Positions 10,663 through 19,506 of a stretch of DNA of 64,000 bases are shown piece by piece. Position numbers and translations under genes: made by a program. The first letter of the stretch is position 1; the number at the start of each line of letters is the position of its first letter. The DNA lies in the NCBI RefSeq assembly GCF_009859475.1, contig NZ_CP044549.1, positions 930,001 through 994,000 of the forward strand, given 5' to 3'. The stretch comes from Hydrogenophaga sp. BPS33 (lineage in GTDB: Bacteria > Pseudomonadota > Gammaproteobacteria > Burkholderiales > Burkholderiaceae_C). The notes under the pieces were generated by a model. That model ran no database searches. It was not told the DNA's origin and saw only the letters and a list, made by a program, of their open reading frames with translations.

Positions 10663-11445
10663 TCAGCGTCCGCGGTAAACCGGTGCGCGCTTTTCCTGAA
10701 AGGCGCGCCGGCCTTCGAGGCGGTCTTCTGTGTCGCGCAGCAGGCCGAACACGTGGTACTCCGCCTGCAAGGCTTTGTCCAGCGGCATCTCCAGGCCGGT
10801 GCGCACCAGGCGCTTGATGGCCCGCACCGACAGCGGCGCGTTCTGCGCGATGCGCTGCGCCATGGCCATCGCGCGCGGCATCAAATCGGCCGGTGCCAGC
10901 ACCTCGCTCACCACACCCATGCGCAAGGCCTCGGTCGCGTCGAATCGGTTCCCGGTCAGCAGCAGCTTCATCGCGTCGGACGGGCTGACCAGCCGAGGCA
11001 GGCGCTGCGTGCCGCCCGACGCGGGCAGCGTGCCCAGGCGCACTTCGGGCAGCGCGAACTCGGCCTGGGCCGAGGCCAGCCGAATGTCGCAGGCCAGCGC
11101 GAGTTCGAGGCCACCGCCGAACGCATGGCCATTGATGGCGCAGACGATCGGCGTGTCCATGTCCATGCCGGCGGTCATGGACTCCTGACCGCTGCCGGTG
11201 CCGTTGAACGCCAGTTGCGCAAAACTCTCGGCCGGCGGCATGGTCTTTTTCAAATCCGAACCGGCGCAAAAGGCGGTGCTGCCGGCCCCGGTGAGGATGG
11301 CGCAGCGCACCGTGCCATCGTGGGCAATGCGCTGCCAGGCTTCTCGCAGCTCGGTGCGGGTCTGCGGGTCGACGGCGTTCATCGCCTCGGGCCGGTTCAG
11401 CGTGATGATGGCAATGCCATCCTGCAGGTCGACAAGAACGGACAT
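10663..11445 (-). CDS. Enoyl-CoA hydratase/isomerase family protein
   Basis: A 260-residue crotonase-fold protein. The oxyanion-hole segments are AFCAGSDLKK and INGHAFGGGLELALACD, followed by PEVRLGTLPASGGTQRLPR, in which the Glu and Gly positions match active hydratases. It ends with the usual FQEKRAPVYRGR. It would hydrate an enoyl-CoA in beta-oxidation-like breakdown. The ATG at 11445 has ACGAGG nearby. It is the last gene of a nine-gene operon that begins at 20277, and a second crotonase is the first gene. Confidence 0.9.
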   Translation of the reverse strand: MSVLVDLQDGIAIITLNRPEAMNAVDPQTRTELREAWQRIAHDGTVRCAILTGAGSTAFCAGSDLKKTMPPAESFAQLAFNGTGSGQESMTAGMDMDTPIVCAINGHAFGGGLELALACDIRLASAQAEFALPEVRLGTLPASGGTQRLPRLVSPSDAMKLLLTGNRFDATEALRMGVVSEVLAPADLMPRAMAMAQRIAQNAPLSVRAIKRLVRTGLEMPLDKALQAEYHVFGLLRDTEDRLEGRRAFQEKRAPVYRGR

Positions 11446-11474
11446 GGCGTGGCCTCGTGGTGATGGAAGAGGGA

Positions 11475-12227
11475 TCAGGTCGCCAAGCCGCTGGTGACCT
11501 GGCGAAACACGTTCGCACCCAGGGCTGTGCCGTGCACCGCGAGGTGCGCACCCAGCTGAATCGCCTGCTGCATATCGGCCACCGCAACACCCATCGACAA
11601 ACCGCTGCGCACCAGCTGGCGCACGGCATCCGGGTTGAAGGCCGTGAAGCACGCGTGCAGGGCGAGTTGCACCAGGCAACGCTCGGCCGGTGTGAGCCCG
11701 TGGTCCGGACGGCCCTTTTCGATGAAGTCGAGCAGCACCTTGGCATAGCCCGGGTCCTGCCGTGCCAGGTGGTTCAGGGCCAGCGCATGCGCATCGCCCA
11801 GGCGCTCAATGCGCGCTTGCAGCGCGGGGCTGATCGCCGGCGAGGTGGCCGCCGCGCCGCTGAGCTCGGCCAGGATGTCGCTGGCCTGGCACACGCTGGC
11901 CACGCCTTGCACCGCCACGAGGTGCAGCACGTCGACGATGTCGCTGTGGCTTGCGCCCACTTCCAGCGCGCGCTTCATGTGCGTGGTCAGGCCCGACTCG
12001 AACAGGTGTGACGACGAGCTGTCCAGGCCCACATAGATCAGTTCGACCATGCGCGGCGTCAGCGGCCCGGTGCGCGCCGGATAGCCTGCGTAGTCCGCGT
12101 ACTGCTGCACAAAGCCGGGGGCGGTTTGCAGCAGCGTCTCGGTCCACGGCCGCCAGTAGCCGCGCTCGGCGATGAAGTGCGCCTTGATGGCTTCGCGTTC
12201 TGCGTCGGTCATAGGTGTTTCGCTCAT
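11475..12227 (-). CDS. Carboxymuconolactone decarboxylase (CMD/AhpD)-family protein
   Basis: A 250-residue, all-helical protein with two CMD-like repeats (about 60-130 and 165-240). The first contains SHLFESGLTTHMKRALEVGAS, a helix typical of the family, and GVASVCQASD with a single cysteine instead of the CxxC of AhpD peroxidases. Members include gamma-carboxymuconolactone decarboxylase and many proteins of unknown role in aromatic or alicyclic degradation. The start overlaps the stop of the upstream SDR gene (ATGA). The role in this pathway is open; redox activity by CxxC is unlikely. Confidence 0.8.
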   Translation of the reverse strand: MSETPMTDAEREAIKAHFIAERGYWRPWTETLLQTAPGFVQQYADYAGYPARTGPLTPRMVELIYVGLDSSSSHLFESGLTTHMKRALEVGASHSDIVDVLHLVAVQGVASVCQASDILAELSGAAATSPAISPALQARIERLGDAHALALNHLARQDPGYAKVLLDFIEKGRPDHGLTPAERCLVQLALHACFTAFNPDAVRQLVRSGLSMGVAVADMQQAIQLGAHLAVHGTALGANVFRQVTSGLAT

Positions 12228-13429
12228 CGTGGACCTCTGCACGCCAGGGTTTGACCGGTGAGGTATTGGGCGGCCGCGCCGCTCACGAAGCGCAGCAAGG
12301 GCTGCAGGCTTTGGGCGTCGATGCCGGCAGGCACCTGCACCGCGTTGATGCGCAGTGCACGGCTGCCCCACTCGCAAGCGAGCGTGGCCACCAGCATGCG
12401 CGCCGCCGCCCCGTCGCCCGCGTTCTGCCAGGCGCCATCGGTGTCCGGCGGCAGAAGCACGGTCAGGCTGGCTTGTTGGGCATGTTGTTGCGCAAAGCGA
12501 ATGGCGGCCTGGTGCACGGCGCGCAACAGACTGCCGGTGGCGTGCAGCGTCGACACGTCCAGGCTGGCGCTGTAGTGTGGTGTGGATGGTGCGGCGCTGG
12601 CCAGAGCCTGCCACGCACCCGCGCCGTCGCCCACCACGTCGAGTTGTGTGGGCAGGTCGAAGGGCAGGGTCTCCAGCGTGGCGGGCGCAAAGGCCTGGCT
12701 GCCGCCATAGATCGACGAGCCGCCATTGACCGCGAGGATTTCACCGGCCAGGGGCGCCGCGCCTTCGCTGCCGAGGAAGAACAAAGCCTGCGCCATCTCT
12801 TGCGGCGCTGCCATGCGGCCGAGCGGAATCTTGGCCACGGCGCGCTCGGGCGGCAGGCGCCCGGCCTCGATCAGTGCAGCGACCAGTTCGGTGCGAACGA
12901 AACCCGGGCACAGCACGATGGCCGACCACTCGGGATGGGCTTTGGCCAAAGCGCGCGTCTGCGCGATGAGACCCGCCTTGCTCGGGCTGTACGCACCGCG
13001 CCAGGGAATGGCGTTCAGGCCCGCGCCGGATGACACGTTCACGATGCGCGCGCCCGGCTTGAGCAGCGGTGCGCAGGCTTCCACCACGGCGGCCGGCGCG
13101 GCCAGGTTGAGCGCGAGCAGGCGCTCCATCTGCGTGGGCACCTGCTCCACCAGCGGTGTGTTGGAAGCGTCGGACATGCCGGCGTTGTTCAGCACCGCGT
13201 CCAGCGCCGGCGTGCCCTCGCGCAAGGTCGCCACCTGTTGCGCATCGGTCAGGTCGATGGTGCGCAGCACGTGCGCGGCCGACGCCGGCGCGGGCAGGCT
13301 CGCACCCACCGCACGCAGGGCCTGTTCGTTGTGGTCGACCAGCACGCATTGCCAGCCCGCCTGGGCGAACAACAGCGCCGTCTCGCGCCCGATGCCGGAG
13401 GCGGCACCCGTGATCAGTACCGTCTGCAT
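12224..13429 (-). CDS. SDR dehydrogenase with a second, degenerate SDR half
   Basis: A 401-residue protein. Residues 1-240 form a complete short-chain dehydrogenase: GAASGIGR for NAD(P), NNAG at 81-84, Ser134/135, Tyr147 and Lys151 in YSPSK. Residues 260-401 look like the tail of another SDR (LACEWGSRALRINAVQVPAG, then AQYLTGQTLACRGP), without a glycine-rich loop and without a Tyr-Lys pair. A usual SDR is about 250 residues. Expected reaction is alcohol/ketone interconversion. The second half may be a dimerisation or pseudo-enzyme module. It is translationally coupled to the CMD-family gene. Confidence 0.85.
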   Translation of the reverse strand: MQTVLITGAASGIGRETALLFAQAGWQCVLVDHNEQALRAVGASLPAPASAAHVLRTIDLTDAQQVATLREGTPALDAVLNNAGMSDASNTPLVEQVPTQMERLLALNLAAPAAVVEACAPLLKPGARIVNVSSGAGLNAIPWRGAYSPSKAGLIAQTRALAKAHPEWSAIVLCPGFVRTELVAALIEAGRLPPERAVAKIPLGRMAAPQEMAQALFFLGSEGAAPLAGEILAVNGGSSIYGGSQAFAPATLETLPFDLPTQLDVVGDGAGAWQALASAAPSTPHYSASLDVSTLHATGSLLRAVHQAAIRFAQQHAQQASLTVLLPPDTDGAWQNAGDGAAARMLVATLACEWGSRALRINAVQVPAGIDAQSLQPLLRFVSGAAAQYLTGQTLACRGPR

Positions 13430-13440
13430 GTCGGGGTGTG

Positions 13441-14391
13441 TCAGTTCTTGATGTCGAAGGTCTGGATCATGTCGCGCATGAGGCCATAGCCTTCGTCGAT
13501 CGTCTTCGTGAATTCGGCGCTGCTCGCCGGGTAATTCATGATGCCGTACTCGTTGGCCACGAAGTCCTTGAACTTCTGGCTCGACACCACCTTGTGGATG
13601 GCCGTCTCCAGCGTCTTTCTCACGTCCTCGGGCAGACCCTTGGGCGCCGCGATGCCGAGCTTGCCGGTGATGCCGACGTCGTAACCCTGCTCCTTGAGCG
13701 TGGGCACGTTGGGAAACCACGGCAGGCGGGAATCGCTGGCCGAGGCGATGACCTTCATCTTGCCGGCCTTCACCAACTCGGCGTACTCGGAAGGGCCTTG
13801 CAGGGCCACGTCGATCTGCTTGCCCAGCGCGGCCATGACCGATTCCGCCGAGGACTTGTAGGTGACCTGGTCGAACTTGCCGCCGGTCATCTTCTGCAGC
13901 TTGAGGAACGGGAAGTTGTTGGGCGCGCCCGTCACGCCGAAGAACACGCCCTTGCCGGTCTTGGCCTGGTTCACCAGGTCCTTGACGTTGTGGATCGGCG
14001 AGTCCGCGGCGGTCACGATGCCGTAGCTGAACTCGGCCAGGCCACCCAGCAGCGTGAAGTCTTCGCGTTTGTAGGGCACGTTCATCAGCTGCGAGGTGAA
14101 GGTGACCGTGCTGTAGGAATAGAGGCCGATGGTGTAGCCGTCGGGTTTGGCGCGCTGGAGGTTGCGCAACTGCAAGGTGCCCGCCGCACCGGGCTGGTTC
14201 ATCACCACCACGGTCTGCTTGAGTTCGGTCGAGAGCAGGTTGGCGAATTCGCGCGCGATGCCGTCAGACGACCCGCCCGCGCCGTAAGGCGCGGTGAGCT
14301 GGATGGTGCGCTCGGGATAGGCCGCGTGGGCCAGGCTGGCGGTGAGGGCCAGCGTGCAGAACAAGGCTTGCGTGGTGTGCTTGAAGTTCAT
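13441..14391 (-). CDS. Bug-family periplasmic receptor
   Basis: A 316-residue solute-binding protein with a cleavable signal peptide (hydrophobic segment ending LAHA, mature start AYPERTIQL). The Bug pattern continues with APYGAGGSSDGIAREF and VVVMNQPGAAG. GGAGA lies 8 bases upstream of the ATG. It is embedded in the catabolic operon between two SDR genes, so the operon's substrate or an outside precursor is its likely ligand. No TctA/TctB partner is nearby. Confidence 0.92.
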   Translation of the reverse strand: MNFKHTTQALFCTLALTASLAHAAYPERTIQLTAPYGAGGSSDGIAREFANLLSTELKQTVVVMNQPGAAGTLQLRNLQRAKPDGYTIGLYSYSTVTFTSQLMNVPYKREDFTLLGGLAEFSYGIVTAADSPIHNVKDLVNQAKTGKGVFFGVTGAPNNFPFLKLQKMTGGKFDQVTYKSSAESVMAALGKQIDVALQGPSEYAELVKAGKMKVIASASDSRLPWFPNVPTLKEQGYDVGITGKLGIAAPKGLPEDVRKTLETAIHKVVSSQKFKDFVANEYGIMNYPASSAEFTKTIDEGYGLMRDMIQTFDIKN

Positions 14392-14416
14392 GTCGTTTGT
14401 CTCCTGGAAATTTGAA

Positions 14417-15175
14417 TCAGATGTTCGTCAGGGTGATGCCACCATCCACCACGAGCGCTTGCGCGGTGATGAAACCCGCGTCGTCGCCGGCCAGAAAGCA
14501 GATGGCGCGCGCGATGTCTTCGACCGTGCCCAGGCGGCCCAGCGGTGTGCGCGCAATGCGGTTGGCGTCGCGCTCGGCGTTGCGGTTGCGCTGCGTGCCT
14601 TCGGTGGGCACGGCCGAGGGGCACACCGCATTCACGCGAATGTTTCGCTCGCCCAGCTCGGCGGCGGCCGCGCGGGTGATGCCCAGCACGGCGGACTTGA
14701 TGCCGGAGTACACGACCGAGTTGGCGGCCGACCGCAAAGCCGCCACCGAGGCCACGTTCACGATCGAGCCACCGCGCTGCGCGTCCATCACCGCCGCCGC
14801 TTCCTGCAGGCCCCAGATGACGGACTTGAAGCCCACGTCGAGCATGCGGTCGATGGTCTCGGGCGCGATCTCGGGGATGGACTGGTAGCGCACCCAGGCC
14901 GCGTTGTTCACCAGAATGTCGAAGCGCTGGCTGTGCGCGAACGCGCGCTGCACGGCTTCGCGCATGCCTTCGCGGCTGGCGATGTTCTGCACGATGGCAA
15001 CCGCCTTGCCACCGCGCGAGGTGATCTCGTCCACGACGGCATTGACGAGTTCATCCTTGAGGTCGTTCACACACACGGTGGCGCCGCGCGCGGCCATCTG
15101 CAAGGCGGTTTCCTTGCCGATGCCGGCGCCTGCGCCGGTGATGAGGGCCACGCGGCCCAGCAGATCCTGGTTCAT
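14417..15175 (-). CDS. SDR family oxidoreductase
   Basis: A 252-residue classical short-chain dehydrogenase/reductase. The cofactor loop is TGAGAGIG (13-20), NNAA is at 90-93, Ser143, Tyr156 and Lys160 form the catalytic set, and the C-terminus LVVDGGITLTN is typical. Asp38 after the second strand suggests NAD preference. It would oxidise a secondary alcohol or a 3-hydroxyacyl-CoA. The ATG at 15175 is preferred over an upstream frame extension that lies within the acyl-CoA dehydrogenase gene. Confidence 0.9.
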   Translation of the reverse strand: MNQDLLGRVALITGAGAGIGKETALQMAARGATVCVNDLKDELVNAVVDEITSRGGKAVAIVQNIASREGMREAVQRAFAHSQRFDILVNNAAWVRYQSIPEIAPETIDRMLDVGFKSVIWGLQEAAAVMDAQRGGSIVNVASVAALRSAANSVVYSGIKSAVLGITRAAAAELGERNIRVNAVCPSAVPTEGTQRNRNAERDANRIARTPLGRLGTVEDIARAICFLAGDDAGFITAQALVVDGGITLTNI

Positions 15176-15188
15176 TCGATTCCTTGTT

Positions 15189-16151
15189 TCAGACAGACTG
15201 GATGAAGTCGCGGCCGTTCTGGCGGGCGAGTGCGCCGGCGCCAAAGGCGGCGTCGAACTTGCGCACTTCGCGCAGCGCGTGGTGCAGCGGCAGCTCCCAG
15301 GTGAAGCCCATGCCGCCGTGCAGGTGGAGGGCTTTCTCGATCACGAAGGCCGCGTTGGCCAGCGCATGGGCCAACACCGGGGCGGTGCGGCGCACGCTGC
15401 CGTACTCGTCGGGCGCGAGCACGCGCTCGATGCCGGCGTTGGACGCTTCCTGCACCAGGCGCATGCGCGCCAGCAGGTGGCGCACGGCCTGCTTGGCCGA
15501 GAGCGGTCGGCCGAATTGCACGCGCGTGGCCATGTACTCGGCCGTGGCGCTCAAGGCACCTTCGGCCGCGCCATTGGCGTAGCCCGCGATCAGGATCTGG
15601 CCCTCGCGCTGCAGCGTGGCGAAGGTCTCGGCGTCCAGCGTGGCGAGGACCTGGGCTTTGTCCAGCGCCAGCCAGCTCTGCGGGTGCTCGGGGTCGAGCG
15701 CAGCGTCTTCCTGGATCTCGACCGAGGCCCGGTCGACCAGCGCCGCGCCACCATTGCCATCGGCCACCAGCACCCAGTCGCAGTCCGGTGCGCAGCGGGC
15801 GTGGCCCGCGAACTTCTCGGCCAGGCTGCCTTGCAGTGCCCAGGTGGCCACGCGCGCGCCGCTCACAAGTTCGGCCGCCAGTGGCGAATCGCCCAGCGCT
15901 TTGGCGATCAGCACGGTTTCGAGCAGAGGCCAGTGCAGGCGCAGCTTGCCCGCCTCGGCCACGATGGGCAGGGCGAACGCAATGTCCAGCGCCAGGCCAC
16001 CCGCGTCTTCGGTGGCGCACACGCCGCACAGGCCGGCGCTGGCCAGCACCTGGGCGGCGCCGCGAAAGTCATGCGCGAGCGCATCGGTGATGGCCGCGGC
16101 CGCGGCCTGGCCGAACTCTTCGGGCTTGAGATCGTGGTCGGTCGTGCTCAT
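15189..16151 (-). CDS. Acyl-CoA dehydrogenase, small subunit type
   Basis: A 320-residue member of the acyl-CoA dehydrogenase family, about 60 residues shorter than usual. The C-terminal helical domain is recognisable (ATRVQFGRPLSAKQAVRHLLARM and LHLHGGMGFTWE), while the N-terminal and middle domains are eroded. Directly upstream in the same operon is a full-size family member. Such small-large pairs form alpha2beta2 enzymes in actinobacterial steroid degradation (FadE28-FadE29 type), in which the two subunits share FAD and catalytic residues. The same architecture is inferred here. Confidence 0.85.
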   Translation of the reverse strand: MSTTDHDLKPEEFGQAAAAAITDALAHDFRGAAQVLASAGLCGVCATEDAGGLALDIAFALPIVAEAGKLRLHWPLLETVLIAKALGDSPLAAELVSGARVATWALQGSLAEKFAGHARCAPDCDWVLVADGNGGAALVDRASVEIQEDAALDPEHPQSWLALDKAQVLATLDAETFATLQREGQILIAGYANGAAEGALSATAEYMATRVQFGRPLSAKQAVRHLLARMRLVQEASNAGIERVLAPDEYGSVRRTAPVLAHALANAAFVIEKALHLHGGMGFTWELPLHHALREVRKFDAAFGAGALARQNGRDFIQSV

Positions 16152-16152
16152 C

Positions 16153-17355
16153 TCAGAGGTCCTTCGGCAGATTCATGATGCGTTGCGCGATGATGTCCAG
16201 CTGCACTTCGGTGGTGCCGGCGTAGATGGTTTCGGCGCGCGCGAACAGGTAGGCGGTGGTGAAGTGCTTCTTCGCGCGCTGGGCCAGGGCGCTGGAGCGC
16301 GGCGTCACGTGCGACACGAGCGAGAGCGCCAGGCCCATGAAGGCCTGGTGGCATTCGGACCAATGCAGCTTGGTGAGTGAGCCGCGCGCGCCGATGCTCT
16401 TGCCCGCCATCAGTTGCTCCACCGTGCGCTCCACCAGTCCCTTGAGCGCGTCGATCTCGCCCACCACCTCGCCGATGCGGCGTTGCGTGTGGCCGTCGTC
16501 CAGCAGCTTCGCCAGTTCGGGGTCGGACTTGCAGGCGGCGACCAACTGGCGCAGCTCGCTGTCGAAGCGCCAGGCGCGGTACATGCGGTTGGTGGCGCGT
16601 TCGATGGAGAGCACGCGGATGGCGGCGTTCCAGCCCTCGTCGGGAGCGCCCAGGCGCGCGCTGTCGGGCACCACCACGTTGTCGAAGAACACTTCGGCGA
16701 ACGACTCCTTGCCGTCGATGGACTTGATCGGCACCACGCGGATGCCGGGTGTGTCCATGGGCACGGCGAACATCAGCATGCCGCGGTGCTTGTCGGCCAC
16801 GGTGCCGGTGCGCGTGAGCAGCAGGCAGTAGTGGGCCTTGGCCGCGCCGCTGGTCCAGATCTTCTGGCCATTGATGCGCCAGCTGTCGCCCTCTTGCGTG
16901 GCCTTGGTGCGCAGGCGCGCGAGGTCAGAGCCCGCATCGGGTTCGGAGAAGCCCTGGCACCAGTAGTCCTGGATGGCGAGGATGCGCGGCAGGAACTGCA
17001 GCTTTTGTTCCTCCGTGCCCACGGTCTGGATGATCGGGCCGGCCAGTTCCTTGCCGATCGAGCTCACGCTCTCGGGCATGGCCAGCGCGCCCACTTCCTT
17101 GTTCACGACCAGGTGCTCGCGCAGCGTCAGGCCCAGCCCGCCATAGGCCTGGGGCCAGGTCATGCCAGCCAGGCCGGCGTGGTACATCGAGGCTTCCCAA
17201 TCGCGGCACTCGTCCAGCGTGGGCGTGCGGTAGGCCAGGCTGTCCGCGTGCATGTGCCCGGGCAGGTGGGCGCGCAGCCATTGGCGCGCGTAGTCGCGGT
17301 AGGCGGCCGGGCCCGCGGCGGGGTCCGGACGGGTCGGGTTCTGTTCCATGTGCAT
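16153..17355 (-). CDS. Acyl-CoA dehydrogenase, large subunit type
   Basis: A 400-residue flavoprotein. The N-terminal domain has MTWPQAYGGLG, the beta domain CQGFSEPDAGSDLA and INGQKIWTSGA (FAD and substrate binding), and the C-terminal domain TIYAGTTEVQLDIIAQRIM. The MCAD-like glutamate position in YEG is alanine here, so the catalytic base must sit elsewhere or in the partner subunit. It introduces a C2-C3 double bond in an acyl-CoA, passing electrons to ETF. The ATG at 17355 starts 2 bp after the stop of the CoA ligase gene. Confidence 0.9.
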   Translation of the reverse strand: MHMEQNPTRPDPAAGPAAYRDYARQWLRAHLPGHMHADSLAYRTPTLDECRDWEASMYHAGLAGMTWPQAYGGLGLTLREHLVVNKEVGALAMPESVSSIGKELAGPIIQTVGTEEQKLQFLPRILAIQDYWCQGFSEPDAGSDLARLRTKATQEGDSWRINGQKIWTSGAAKAHYCLLLTRTGTVADKHRGMLMFAVPMDTPGIRVVPIKSIDGKESFAEVFFDNVVVPDSARLGAPDEGWNAAIRVLSIERATNRMYRAWRFDSELRQLVAACKSDPELAKLLDDGHTQRRIGEVVGEIDALKGLVERTVEQLMAGKSIGARGSLTKLHWSECHQAFMGLALSLVSHVTPRSSALAQRAKKHFTTAYLFARAETIYAGTTEVQLDIIAQRIMNLPKDL

Positions 17356-17357
17356 GA

Positions 17358-19499
17358 TCAATGTGCGGAAGAGGGGCCCGAGGTGGGGACCATGAGCGCG
17401 TCGAGCACGAGCACGCCTTGGCCTTCGGGCTTGACGAGGATGGGGTTCATGTCGATCTCGGCCACGTCGGCCGCGTGGCGGCACGCGAATTCGGAGAGGC
17501 GCGCCACCGTGCGGGCGGCGGCGGCCACGTCGGCCTTGGCCTGGCCGCGAGCGCCGTCGAGCAGCGGGAACATCTTGAGGCCGCGGATCATGCGCGAGGC
17601 TTCTTCTTCAGAGACCGGTGCCACCTGCACCGCGACGTCCTTGAGGATCTCGGCGTAGATGCCGCCCAGGCCCACCATCACGACCGGGCCGAACACCGGG
17701 TCGCGCGAGATGCCGGCGATCAGCTCCACACCGCCGCGCACCATGGGCGCGACCAGCACGCCGTCCAGCCGCGCTTGCGGCGCATGCCGCTTTGCGTTGG
17801 CCATCAGGCGCTCGAATGCCTCGCGCACCGCGCCGTCGTCCTGCAGGTTCAGCGCCACGCCACCGATCTCGGTCTTGTGCGCGATGTCTTCCGACGCGAT
17901 CTTGAGCACCACCGGGTAGCCGGTGGCCCGTGCGCTGCGCACGGCGGCGTCGGCCGAGCCCACGACTTCTTCGCGTGGCACGGAAATGCCCGCGGCGGCC
18001 AGCGCCTGCTTGGCGTGGAATTCGTTGCGGAACACGGCCGGGTCCACGCGGTCCACCGGGCCGTCGTACACGGATGCCGGTGGCAGCGCGGCGAGCTGGC
18101 CGAGGCGGACCAGGCCTTTCATGCCGCTGGCGGCCGCCGGAATGCTCGGGAACACCGGAATGCCCAGCGCATTGATCTCGGCCACCGCGTCGGCCGGACC
18201 CTGGCTGATCAGGACCATCAGGCGGTCGGGATGGCTCTGGCGGATCTTGGACAGCGCTTCCAGGTACACGCCGCGCAGGCGCGGGTTGTACAGCGAGAGC
18301 GCGAGCAGCAGCACCAGCGTGCTGCCGTTGGGGTTGCTCTGCAAGGCGGTCAGCATCTTGAGCAGGATGTCGGGCCGGGCCGACATCTGGGCCGTCGCGT
18401 CCACCGGGTTCTGGGTGCCGGCGATGGGCACTGCGTCGCGGATCGCTTGCTGGGTGCTCTCGTCGAGCGGCGGCAGCGTCAAGCCTTCCTCGATCATCGC
18501 GTCGGCCATCATGATGCCGAAGCCGCCCGAGGCCGCCACCAGCGTCACCGCGTCGTTGACCGGCAGGCGTTGTGTGCCGAGCAGGGCGGCGGCGTGGCCG
18601 ACGTTGAGCAGGTCTTCGAACGAGCGCACGCGCAGCACGCCATAGCGGCGCAAGACGGCGTCGAACACCGCGTCCGAACCGGTGAGTGCACCGGTGTGCG
18701 AGGCTGCCGCGGCCTGGCCTTGTTCGGTGGCGCCGATCTTGAGCGCGATCACCGGCTTGTTCTGCTGGCGCGCGAGGTCCAGCGCGGCGGTCAGGCGGCC
18801 CGCATCGCGGCAGGTTTCCATGCAGCACAGGATGATGCGGGTGTCGGCATCTTGCGCGAGTGCAGCGATGCCGTCGGCCACGTCCACGTCGGCTTCGTTG
18901 CCGGTGGCGATGAAGCGGCTCACGCCCAGGCCACGCTGGGCCATGTTGCTCATGGTGAAGCTGCCGATGTTGCCGGACTGCGAGACGATGCCGACCTGGC
19001 CCACGGGCGGCATGCTCTGCTCCAGCGCGATCGAGAACGAACCCACGAGCTTGTCCACCACGTTGACCGCGCCCAGGCAGTTGGGCCCGAGCAGCCGCAT
19101 GCCGTGGCTGCGTGCCACGCGCACCATTTCGGCCTGCAGGGCCGCGCCTTCGGGGCCGGCTTCGGCGAAACCGGCGGTCAGCACGATCGCGCCGCGCACG
19201 CCGCGCGTGGCGCAATCGCGCACGGCTTGCAGCGTGTGTTCCACCGGCACGGCGAGGATGGCCAGGTCCGGTGCGGTGGGCGTGTCCAGCACCGAGGCAT
19301 AGGCCGGCAGGCCCTGGATGGTGCCGCCCTTGGGATTGATCGGGTAGATGGCGCCCGCGTAGCCGTACTTGCGCAACAGCTGCACTGGCCGCCCGCCGAT
19401 CTTGGTGATGTCGTCGGAGGCGCCGATCACGGCCACGCCGCGGGCGTTGAAGAACGCGTCGAGCCCGGCGCCCGGGGCTGCTTGAACCTGGGTCAGCAT
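17358..19499 (-). CDS. NDP-forming acyl-CoA synthetase (acetate-CoA ligase family)
   Basis: A 713-residue single-chain acyl-CoA synthetase of the ADP-forming superfamily. The CoA-binding Rossmann domain is at about 15-140 (GVAVIGASDD), succinyl-CoA-ligase-like domains at about 145-460 (with SQSGNIG and AASHTGALTGSD, whose His is the likely phosphohistidine), and an ATP-grasp domain at about 490-700 (GYPVVLKIASEDIAHKTE). It converts a carboxylic acid, CoA and ATP into acyl-CoA plus ADP and phosphate. It would activate the pathway's acid before the paired acyl-CoA dehydrogenase. The usual AMP-forming ligase is absent from the operon. Confidence 0.9.
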   Translation of the reverse strand: MLTQVQAAPGAGLDAFFNARGVAVIGASDDITKIGGRPVQLLRKYGYAGAIYPINPKGGTIQGLPAYASVLDTPTAPDLAILAVPVEHTLQAVRDCATRGVRGAIVLTAGFAEAGPEGAALQAEMVRVARSHGMRLLGPNCLGAVNVVDKLVGSFSIALEQSMPPVGQVGIVSQSGNIGSFTMSNMAQRGLGVSRFIATGNEADVDVADGIAALAQDADTRIILCCMETCRDAGRLTAALDLARQQNKPVIALKIGATEQGQAAAASHTGALTGSDAVFDAVLRRYGVLRVRSFEDLLNVGHAAALLGTQRLPVNDAVTLVAASGGFGIMMADAMIEEGLTLPPLDESTQQAIRDAVPIAGTQNPVDATAQMSARPDILLKMLTALQSNPNGSTLVLLLALSLYNPRLRGVYLEALSKIRQSHPDRLMVLISQGPADAVAEINALGIPVFPSIPAAASGMKGLVRLGQLAALPPASVYDGPVDRVDPAVFRNEFHAKQALAAAGISVPREEVVGSADAAVRSARATGYPVVLKIASEDIAHKTEIGGVALNLQDDGAVREAFERLMANAKRHAPQARLDGVLVAPMVRGGVELIAGISRDPVFGPVVMVGLGGIYAEILKDVAVQVAPVSEEEASRMIRGLKMFPLLDGARGQAKADVAAAARTVARLSEFACRHAADVAEIDMNPILVKPEGQGVLVLDALMVPTSGPSSAH

Positions 19500-19506
19500 G
19501 GCGTGC

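Noticed and set aside
10753..11463. A plus-strand frame of 236 codons opposite the crotonase gene at the operon end
   Set aside because: It is the mirror of a well-supported enoyl-CoA hydratase gene; the translation is rich in His, Gly and Arg with no domain.
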